NCBI GenBank assembly: GCA_937888775.1
Contig: CALAQT010000581.1
Span: forward strand, 1-26,086
DNA: 26,086 nt
Direction: 5' to 3'
Source of the DNA: an uncultured Actinomycetes bacterium
GTDB taxonomy: Bacteria > Actinomycetota > Thermoleophilia > Solirubrobacterales > Solirubrobacteraceae
The notes below the pieces were generated by a model that searched no databases, was not told the DNA's origin, and saw only the letters and a program-made list of their open reading frames with translations. This document shows positions 7,672 to 12,916 of the stretch, piece by piece. Numbering within the stretch: the stretch's first letter is position 1; each line of letters starts with the position of its first letter. The translations under genes were made by a program, and so were the position numbers.

Positions 7672-8234
7672 CGGCTGAACACCGCCATCTGCGTCGGTGC
7701 TCCGACCTCCGGGTCTTCGGGGCCGACGGGCAGGTAGCGCACCTCGTAGCCATTTCGGCTGGCGACGCCCTGCGCCCAGGTCGCGAACTCCTCACGCGTC
7801 CACTCGAAGCGATGGTCGAGGTGTCGGAACTGCCCTGCAGGCAGCGTCTCCCAGCGCACGTTGTACTCGGCGTTCGGTGTCGTCACGACGACCGTGCCCG
7901 GGCGAGCCGAGCCGAAGACGTTCTGCTCGGCCGCAGTCAAGCGCGGCGGATCGAGGTGCTCGATGACCTCGACCAGCGCCGCCGCGTCAAAGCCGATCAG
8001 TCGCTTGTCGCGGTACGTCAAAGGGCTCTGCAGCAGACTGATCCGCTGTCGCTGTGCGTCATGCATATCATCGAGCTTGAGCCGGCGCGCCGCCTGCTCG
8101 AGTGCGCGGACGCTGACGTCGGCACCGAGGATTAGCTCGTAATCCTCGCGAATCAGACGCTCAAGCAGCGCCCCGGCGCCACAGCCGAGGTCGAGCACGC
8201 GCTTGGCCCCGGAGGCCTTGAGCACCGACAGCAC
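7668..8234 (-). CDS. hen1: Hen1 C-terminal 3'-terminal RNA 2'-O-methyltransferase domain, split by frameshift
   Basis: 188 residues from a GTG at 8232-8234, though family sequence in this frame extends upstream to about 8312 (VEEPEEPGREEQLEEPV linker). It is an AdoMet methyltransferase: VLDLGCGAGA (13-22) binds AdoMet, EVIEH (Glu89, Glu92, His93) and the His in QFRHLDHRFEW (about 138-141) are the Mn-binding set of Hen1. It methylates the 2'-OH at the 3' end of a broken RNA before Pnkp seals it, protecting the repaired site from renewed cleavage. No ribosome binding site precedes the nominal start, so it may depend on readthrough from the N-terminal frame. It overlaps pnkp by 4 bp. Confidence 0.88.
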   Translation of the reverse strand: MLSVLKASGAKRVLDLGCGAGALLERLIREDYELILGADVSVRALEQAARRLKLDDMHDAQRQRISLLQSPLTYRDKRLIGFDAAALVEVIEHLDPPRLTAAEQNVFGSARPGTVVVTTPNAEYNVRWETLPAGQFRHLDHRFEWTREEFATWAQGVASRNGYEVRYLPVGPEDPEVGAPTQMAVFSR

Positions 8235-9051
8235 GGTGCCGAGGCGCTGGTCGCGTAGCGAGACGGGTTCTTCCAGCTGTTCCTCTCGCCCCGGCTCCTC
8301 GGGTTCCTCGACCGGAAGGCGCCGCCTCGTCGAGCTGGGCCAGGGCCGGAAAGTACAAGCTCGCCTGCTGCTTCAAATAGCGCCGGACGATCAGATCGCG
8401 CTCAGGGTGCGCGCCCAACCAGCCCTCACCTCGCCGCATCAGCTTCTCGATCTCGGCTTCATCCACCCAGTAGTGCTTGTCGTCATCGCGCACCGGGAGC
8501 AACACGTAAAGATGATTGAGCAGATCGGCCAGCCGACGTTCGCTCCGGAGGCGCAGACCGACGTATCGACTGTCCCCCCAATCAGGGAACTGCGGATCCA
8601 AGACCATCGGAGCGACGTCGATCTCGTACCCGAGCGGCTCGAACAGCCTGCGCACCATCGGCTCGCCCCCACGCGCCGGCACAACAGGAAGCGATGCCTC
8701 CAACGGGATCGCCGTTGCAGCCAGCTCCTCGTAGCCCTTGCACGTTCCCGCCATCGCGCTCTTGAACACGCTCACGAGCGCCACCGACATGAACGACGAC
8801 GCGACGTAGGGCCGATCGTTGACGTATTCCGCCAGCGCGAAGCTACTCACCCTGCGGCCACGCCGTACGAGGCCGACAGGGTCGATCGCCAGCAGCAGCG
8901 CCGCCGTGCATCGATCCTCGGTCGCTTCGCTGTAGAAGACATGCGCGTCGCCAAACCCAGCCGAGAATGTCTGCAGCCGCTCGGGATGCTTGTGCAGCAA
9001 GAAGCCCAGATCCGTGGCCGGGCGGTGCGTCGTCGTGATCGTCAGGAGCAC
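8161..9051 (-). CDS. hen1: Hen1 N-terminal domain (Pnkp-binding half), frameshifted
   Basis: The protein starts with the family's typical front end (MLLTITTTHRPATDLGFLLH, GTG at 9049-9051) and follows the Hen1 N-terminal domain through RRYLKQQASLYFPAL and LDEAA at about residue 246. The last 50 residues or so are Arg/Gly-rich out-of-frame sequence. Removing one base near 8313-8320 restores the linker and the methyltransferase domain, giving about 460 residues, the normal Hen1 length. In the characterised system this domain contacts Pnkp and activates ligation. It is divergent from the RlaP-like gene, 85 bp away. Confidence 0.85.
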   Translation of the reverse strand: MLLTITTTHRPATDLGFLLHKHPERLQTFSAGFGDAHVFYSEATEDRCTAALLLAIDPVGLVRRGRRVSSFALAEYVNDRPYVASSFMSVALVSVFKSAMAGTCKGYEELAATAIPLEASLPVVPARGGEPMVRRLFEPLGYEIDVAPMVLDPQFPDWGDSRYVGLRLRSERRLADLLNHLYVLLPVRDDDKHYWVDEAEIEKLMRRGEGWLGAHPERDLIVRRYLKQQASLYFPALAQLDEAAPSGRGTRGAGARGTAGRTRLATRPAPRHRAVGAQGLRGQARARPRLWRRGAA

Positions 9052-9136
9052 GTGCCGAGGCTATCGGCAGGAGGATCGGGGCGCCCGAGTACGGAAGCCG
9101 CGCCACTCGCCGGCCGGCGCGCTCTACGCTGCGGCC

Positions 9137-9562
9137 ATGGGCGTTTGCGTGGAGCCCCCGGAGTACATCGTCGGTTTGCGTCCCTTCGAGCATTGGGTGT
9201 TCCGCACGCAGCCCGAGGGCGTGCCGAGCGGCCCAGGTGATCTCGATCTGACGATCTACGGGCTACGGAAGTACTGCCGAATGGCGTTGAAAGGCAGCCC
9301 GACGGTCCTGCTGTTGCTCTTCATCACCGGTGAGCACGTCCTCGAGCGAAACGAGCTCGGTGCCGAGTTGCAAGCACTGGCGCCCGCGTTTGTGTCAAGA
9401 CGCGCCGGCCGAGCGTTCCTGGGATACGTCGACGCCCAGAGACGTGGACTCGTCGGTGACCGACACGCGACGCGCACCCGCGAGTTGTCCGCAGAACACG
9501 GCTACGACACAAATACGCGATGCACGCGCTGCGGATCGCCCATCAGGGTCAGGAACTACTGA
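9137..9562 (+). CDS. RlaP-like nucleotidyltransferase, front part, truncated and frameshifted
   Basis: It resembles the DNA-polymerase-beta-superfamily nucleotidyltransferases of the RlaP type (PF10127-like), often near RNA repair genes: GVCVEPPEYIVGLRPFEHW, GDLDLTIYGLRKYCRMALKG, SPTVLLLLF and FVSRRAGRAFLGYV. From ATG 9137 the protein begins directly at the strand that normally follows the catalytic GS...SD-x-D segment, and no reading frame upstream supplies that segment. It breaks after GYDT, and the family sequence (YAMHALR...) resumes in the frame of 9520-9918. One more A in the AAA run at 9511-9513 would repair it. Truncation plus a frameshift suggests a pseudogene or a damaged read. Confidence 0.7.
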   Translation: MGVCVEPPEYIVGLRPFEHWVFRTQPEGVPSGPGDLDLTIYGLRKYCRMALKGSPTVLLLLFITGEHVLERNELGAELQALAPAFVSRRAGRAFLGYVDAQRRGLVGDRHATRTRELSAEHGYDTNTRCTRCGSPIRVRNY

Positions 9563-9918
9563 CCACCGGGCGCATCACTCTGCCGATCGTCGAGCCGGAG
9601 CGTCACCGGCTGATGCAGGTCCGACGGGGCGAGGTCGCCCTCCCAGGCGTCCTTGACCGCCTGAACGCGCAGTCGGCCCAACTCGAGCACGCCGTATTCA
9701 GCGCCGACCTGCCGGACGAACCCGATCATGACGCCGTCAATCGGTTCCTCGTCGGTGCCTTACGAGCGCGCCTTGGCTGGCGGTCTCCGCCTCGCCGCGA
9801 CGAACAGCCGACTGTCTCCCTCAGCACCCGACAAGGCGCAGCCGCTCTCGGCCGCGGTGTTCTTCTCAGAAAAGCGTGGCTCCGCGTCGGAGAGCAACAG
9901 CGGCGATTAGCGTCGTAG
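9520..9918 (+). CDS. RlaP-like nucleotidyltransferase, C-terminal part
   Basis: Continuation of the 9137-9562 gene in another frame: MHALRIAHQGQELLTTGRI and MQVRRGEVALPGVLDRL are the helical C-terminal half of the RlaP-like family, and the sequence stays family-like to about residue 85 before a variable Arg-rich tail. The two frames together would give about 260 residues. Its nominal ATG at 9520 is an internal Met of the family sequence, so it is not a convincing independent start. Confidence 0.65.
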   Translation: MHALRIAHQGQELLTTGRITLPIVEPERHRLMQVRRGEVALPGVLDRLNAQSAQLEHAVFSADLPDEPDHDAVNRFLVGALRARLGWRSPPRRDEQPTVSLSTRQGAAALGRGVLLRKAWLRVGEQQRRLAS

Positions 9919-10066
9919 CCGCCGACGGGCCTGGCGCAATTGCGCGCTGTCCGATTCGGGTACCGTACGGTCATTCCTCCCCGCCGTCCGGCAACAGGCC
10001 GCACTGGCGGGGTTTCGTTCAATTGGCCACGATACGCAGAGGTGGGGAGCCCATCCGCGGCCGGTG

Positions 10067-10486
10067 TCAGCGTGCGAGTTCCGTCCGCAGGTCCAGACCA
10101 GGGCAGCCGATGAACACACCGTCGTGAGCAACGAGCGGGATGCTCCAACGGACTGCCGCGGCGGCGATCCACAGATCGGCGTTATGACGCCGCTGGTGCA
10201 GAGCGTGGCCGATCACTCGACACTGGTTTCGAAGCTGCGCGACATGCTCGATCGTCTCGTCGTCAACGGGCACCACACTGACTCCGGCGGTCAGCCGCGC
10301 AAGCTCATTCAGCCGGCGCGCGCCCCAGCCGCCGACGAGCGCTCCGTACCTCGCCTCGGCCACGGTCTGAGGAGCCACAGCGATCCGCTGCCCGAAGGTG
10401 TGCTTGCGGTACTGGGCTTGGAGTGGGCGGTCGTCCCGCAGCGGCGCGGTGAAAACGTTCGTGTCGACGAGAACGGTGCCGTTCAC
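10067..10486 (-). CDS. vapC: PIN-domain ribonuclease toxin (VapC family)
   Basis: 139 residues, GTG start at 10484-10486 overlapping the antitoxin stop by 4 bp. The PIN fold's metal-binding acidic residues are visible: Asp8 in LVDTNVF, Glu44 in VAEARYG, Asp104 in NADLWIAAAA and Asp122 in AHDGVF. Such enzymes cut RNA, often tRNA, using Mg or Mn. It is paired with the small upstream gene 10483-10668. Its place near the right end of the integrative element fits a role in keeping the element in the population. Confidence 0.85.
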   Translation of the reverse strand: MNGTVLVDTNVFTAPLRDDRPLQAQYRKHTFGQRIAVAPQTVAEARYGALVGGWGARRLNELARLTAGVSVVPVDDETIEHVAQLRNQCRVIGHALHQRRHNADLWIAAAAVRWSIPLVAHDGVFIGCPGLDLRTELAR

Positions 10487-10668
10487 TCGTCATCGGCGAG
10501 TGCAGCGGCGAACGCCTTGCGCTCCTCGTCGGTGAGGTCGGGGATGTCGAGTTGGTCCCAGGAGGTGAGGACCGGGACCCCCGCCATCAGCTCCTCAAGC
10601 GTGCTTGGCTTCCAGAACCGGGCGTTTGCCTGGTCGATCGCGTCTGGCTTCGGTGCGGGGTCGGACAT
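10483..10668 (-). CDS. vapB: Putative VapB-type antitoxin
   Basis: 61 residues, acidic, directly upstream of and overlapping the PIN toxin gene by 4 bp (GTGA). The sequence (STLEELMAGVPVLTSWDQLD, then DLTDEERKAFAAAL) looks like an antitoxin C-terminus that wraps the toxin. No clear DNA-binding domain is visible at the N-terminus, so self-repression would have to come from a short or atypical domain. It is called mainly from gene context. Confidence 0.6.
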   Translation of the reverse strand: MSDPAPKPDAIDQANARFWKPSTLEELMAGVPVLTSWDQLDIPDLTDEERKAFAAALADDE

Positions 10669-10709
10669 CGCTTCATCAGTCTACGCCCGGGATAGTCGGG
10701 CCGGGACAA

Positions 10710-10750
10710 GGCTCCCCAAGGGCTCCCCAAACTCGCGACTTTGGGGAGCC
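10710..10750. repeat. Right-end GGCTCCCCAA sites, two direct and one inverted
   Basis: Direct copies of GGCTCCCCAA lie at 10710-10719 and 10721-10730, and the reverse complement TTGGGGAGCC at 10741-10750. The direct pair is identical to the pair at 131-153, with one mismatch if extended to 26 bp. A further inverted GGGCTCCCCA is at 10043-10052 and may be chance. Probable integrase arm sites on the right side of the element. Confidence 0.65.
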
Positions 10751-10835
10751 TCGAGCGGAACTCAGCGCAACAAGACGTCCTTATTTCGCGGGCGATCGTG
10801 TCGCTCAGCCTCACTCAGTTGACCGTCCGGGCCCC

Positions 10836-10876
10836 CTGCAAAGCCGTCTACACCGGTTCGATTCCGGTCGTCGCCT
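10836..10876 (+). tRNA. tRNA-Cys(GCA) 3' half only (attachment-site remnant)
   Basis: The sequence reads as the anticodon loop CTGCAAA (10836-10842, anticodon GCA), the 3' anticodon stem GCCGT, a short variable loop, a perfect T arm (ACCGG TTCGATT CCGGT, 10852-10868), the 3' acceptor strand CGTCGCC (10869-10875) and U73, the discriminator base typical of tRNA-Cys. The 5' acceptor, D arm and 5' anticodon stem (expected GGCGACG and ACGGC) are missing: 10831-10835 is GCCCC. This is not a functional tRNA but the kind of 3' copy left at the far end of a tRNA-integrated element. Confidence 0.85.
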
Positions 10877-11077
10877 CTGAGGGGCCTTTCCACGTTTGTT
10901 GCCAAGAACGGGAAGGGCTCATGGCATCGGAAGCGCTGCATGGCGTTCCGGCGCCGGGCCAGTCGTTTTGCCGCTCACACTGCGTGAGCGGCGCGAAGTA
11001 AGCCAGAGGCCTTCCCTCCTCACCTCGCCACCTGCTAGACGACGAGCCGTTGCTCTGACCACAGTCCCGCCGTCTGT
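10877..11077. other. Non-coding spacer between tRNA remnant and ars operon
   Basis: About 200 bp with no convincing gene. It contains a perfect 9-bp stem GCCGCTCAC/GTGAGCGGC at 10970-10992 with a 5-nt loop. The T-run lies before the stem on the + strand, so it is not a normal terminator. Confidence 0.4.
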
Positions 11078-11129
11078 GTGGCCCTCTAATCCTCGAATCA
11101 AACGTGGCCCTCTAATCCTCGAATCAAAG
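11078..11129 (+). repeat. 26-bp tandem duplication upstream of arsR
   Basis: The unit beginning GTGGCCCTCTAATCCTCGAA and ending ATCAAA plus one base occurs twice back to back (11078-11103 and 11104-11129), identical except for the last base. It ends 63 bp before the arsR start, in the position of a promoter or operator. Only two copies and no spacers, so not a CRISPR array. Confidence 0.8.
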
Positions 11130-11192
11130 AATGTCGATATAACGATGGAGACGTGCTAAGGTCCGCCCTATCTCGAAGAAACGAACGTTGAT
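11123..11192 (+). promoter_or_regulatory. Candidate ars promoter/ArsR operator
   Basis: This is the only AT-rich stretch before arsR, with GTCGATATAACGAT at 11134-11147 and a partly inverted relative, AACGTTGATATGA, just before the start codon. Divergent copies of an ATAT-AACG motif fit an ArsR-family operator over the promoter. Binding is inferred from position and symmetry only. Confidence 0.4.
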
Positions 11193-11537
11193 ATGAGCAC
11201 TCTGCTTCCCACCCTCCCGGCCGGTCCCGCTGCAGCCGAATGCTGCGCTCCATCCGCCGGCATTGACGCTTCGCTCGATGCTGAGCGCATCGCAACAGCG
11301 GCGAAGGCGCTGTCCGAGCCGCTGCGCGTGCAAATCCTGGATGTGCTGCGCCACAGCGAGCAGCAGGTTTGCCAGTGCGAGCTCATCCCGCTGTTCGCCA
11401 TCAACCAGTCGCTGCTCTCCCACCACATGAAGAAGCTCGTCGACGCCGGGCTCGTGCAGGTCGAGCGACGCCATAAGTGGGCCTACTACTCCGTTTCCAC
11501 CGACGCTCTCAAGGAGCTGACCGCATGGCTGAGCTGA
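11193..11537 (+). CDS. arsR: ArsR/SmtB-family arsenite-responsive repressor
   Basis: 114 residues, ATG start. The winged helix-turn-helix spans about residues 31-110 (AKALSEPLRVQILDVL, NQSLLSHHMKKLVDAGLV, HKWAYYSV wing). As(III)-ligand cysteines are visible as a C-x-C pair at the start of the recognition region (Cys60 and Cys62 in QVCQCEL), with an additional Cys17-Cys18 pair in the N-terminal tail that could complete a three-thiol site. It should repress this operon until arsenite or antimonite binds. It overlaps the arsM-arsD start by 13 bp, so the operon is translationally coupled from its first gene. Confidence 0.93.
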   Translation: MSTLLPTLPAGPAAAECCAPSAGIDASLDAERIATAAKALSEPLRVQILDVLRHSEQQVCQCELIPLFAINQSLLSHHMKKLVDAGLVQVERRHKWAYYSVSTDALKELTAWLS

Positions 11538-12916
11538 GCACCGACCCGACCCAGACTTCGGCCTGCTGCGCTTCCGAGACACAGGCGACCTGCTGCGAGC
11601 CGTCCGAGAAGGCGGCGTGCTGTGAGCAGAGCGACGCTGGCGGCAACTGCGGGTGCTCGGCCGGCCAGAGTGCCGACGCCGAGTCCGCGTCCGGGTCTGA
11701 GGACATTCGCGAAACTGTTCGCGAGAAGTACGCGGCGGCGGCGAGAGCTATCGCCGAGCAGCAGGGTTCCGCGTCGTGCTGCGGCCCCATCGCGCTGACC
11801 GATGCCGACGAGGCGCAAGTTTTCGGCGCCGTGCGCTACGACGACGCCGAGACCAAGGGTGCGACGGCCAGGGCACTCGCCGCCTCTCTGGGCTGCGGGG
11901 TCCCGACCGCGGTCGCGGACCTGCGCGAGGGAGAGACCGTGCTTGACCTGGGCTCGGGCGCCGGCGCGGACGTGCTCATCAGCGCCCGGCGCGTCGGGCC
12001 GACCGGAAAGGCCATCGGCGTTGACATGACCGACGAGATGCTTGAGCTTGCACGCACCAACGCCGCACAGGCTGGCGTCACCAACGTCGAGTTCGTCAGG
12101 GGCTTCATCGAGGACATCCCGCTCGCGGACGGCACCGTCGACGTCATCGTGTCCAACTGCGTGCTGAACCTCTCAGGCGACAAGCCCAAGGTGCTGGCCG
12201 AGGCCGCGCGGGTGCTGAGGCCGGGCGGCCGCTTCGCGGTCTCAGACGTCATCGCCAGCCCGGACATGGACGAGGCCACGCGCGTCGACCTCGCCGCCTA
12301 CACCGGCTGCATCGCCGGCGCGCTAACCGAGCAGCAGTTCCGCGAGGGCCTTGCGGCCGCGGGCTTTATCGACATCGAAATCCGCGAAACCCACCGCGTC
12401 CACGAGCACGCGAGCTCGGCCATCATCTGCGCCCGCAAGCCCGCCACCCCGCTTCCTGCTTCCACACCGATCCCGAAACCGGAGTCCTCTGAAGCCATGG
12501 CAACCCTCAACGTCACCACGGTCACCCCTGAAACCCCTGTGGTCGCTCGCCGCGTCGAGCTGTTTGAGCCGGCGATGTGCTGCCAGTCCGGCGTCTGCGG
12601 CCCGTCTGTAGACCAGCAGCTCATCGACATCCGTGAGGACCTGCGCTGGGCACAGGGCCAGGGTGCCCAAGTCAGCCGCCACAACCTCTCCTCAGACCCC
12701 GACGCGTTCGTCGCCAATCCGAAGGTCACCGGTCTGATGGCCGCCTTCGGCGACGCCGCGCTCCCGGCCGTCCTAGTCGATGGCGACGTCAGCGTCCATG
12801 GCCGTTACCCCTCGCGCGAGGAGCTCGCGGGCATGCTCCAAGCCAAGGCCGAGCCGGTCTCGGAGATGTCGGTGAGCTCGTCCGGCTGCGGCTGCGGCTC
12901 GTCTGGGTGCTGCTGA
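11525..12916 (+). CDS. arsM-arsD: ArsM-ArsD fusion: arsenite methyltransferase plus arsenite metallochaperone
   Basis: 463 residues from ATG 11525, chosen because it overlaps the arsR stop and lies just before family sequence. Residues about 58-305 are an ArsM AdoMet methyltransferase (DLGSGAGAD at 141-149) with the expected As-binding cysteines: Cys85/86, Cys124 (LGCGVP), Cys212 (SNCVLNL) and Cys262 (TGCIAGAL). It adds methyl groups to As(III). A Pro-rich linker (306-324) leads to an ArsD domain (325-463) with the chaperone triad Cys352-Cys353-Cys358 in MCCQSGVCG. The protein also has four extra Cys pairs in its N-terminal tail (14/15, 23/24, 32/33, 42/44) and a Cys-rich C-terminus (GCGCGSSGCC). 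An in-frame ATG at 12497 could also give free ArsD. The stop overlaps the arsA start (TGATG). Confidence 0.9.
   Translation: MAELSTDPTQTSACCASETQATCCEPSEKAACCEQSDAGGNCGCSAGQSADAESASGSEDIRETVREKYAAAARAIAEQQGSASCCGPIALTDADEAQVFGAVRYDDAETKGATARALAASLGCGVPTAVADLREGETVLDLGSGAGADVLISARRVGPTGKAIGVDMTDEMLELARTNAAQAGVTNVEFVRGFIEDIPLADGTVDVIVSNCVLNLSGDKPKVLAEAARVLRPGGRFAVSDVIASPDMDEATRVDLAAYTGCIAGALTEQQFREGLAAAGFIDIEIRETHRVHEHASSAIICARKPATPLPASTPIPKPESSEAMATLNVTTVTPETPVVARRVELFEPAMCCQSGVCGPSVDQQLIDIREDLRWAQGQGAQVSRHNLSSDPDAFVANPKVTGLMAAFGDAALPAVLVDGDVSVHGRYPSREELAGMLQAKAEPVSEMSVSSSGCGCGSSGCC

Larger units (their letters stand above)
131..10876. mobile_element. Integrative element carrying RNA-repair and VapBC cargo
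   Basis: Limits are inferred. The left end has the integrase gene preceded by two direct copies of GGCTCCCCAA (131-140, 142-151). The right end has the same tandem pair (10710-10719, 10721-10730), an inverted copy (10741-10750), and then the 3' half of tRNA-Cys without its 5' half. A tyrosine integrase, an excisionase-like gene and a replication-relaxation-like gene lie inside. The orientation fits insertion at a tRNA-Cys whose intact copy would lie to the left of this window. No tRNA piece is visible at positions 1-130, so the true left junction is not seen. The integrase frameshift suggests the element is now immobile unless that frameshift is a sequencing error. Confidence 0.6.

Noticed and set aside
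10043..10052. Additional integrase arm site (inverted GGGCTCCCCA)
   Set aside because: A single 10-bp match in GC-rich DNA can be chance; it is noted only in the right-end repeat entry.
10800..10876. A complete tRNA-Cys gene
   Set aside because: Only the 3' half is present; the bases before the anticodon loop cannot form the 5' anticodon stem and no D arm or 5' acceptor is found.
10970..10992. Rho-independent terminator
   Set aside because: The stem is perfect, but the T-run precedes it on the + strand and would be A-rich after it on the minus strand.
11078..11129. CRISPR array
   Set aside because: Only two directly abutting copies, with no spacers and no cas genes.
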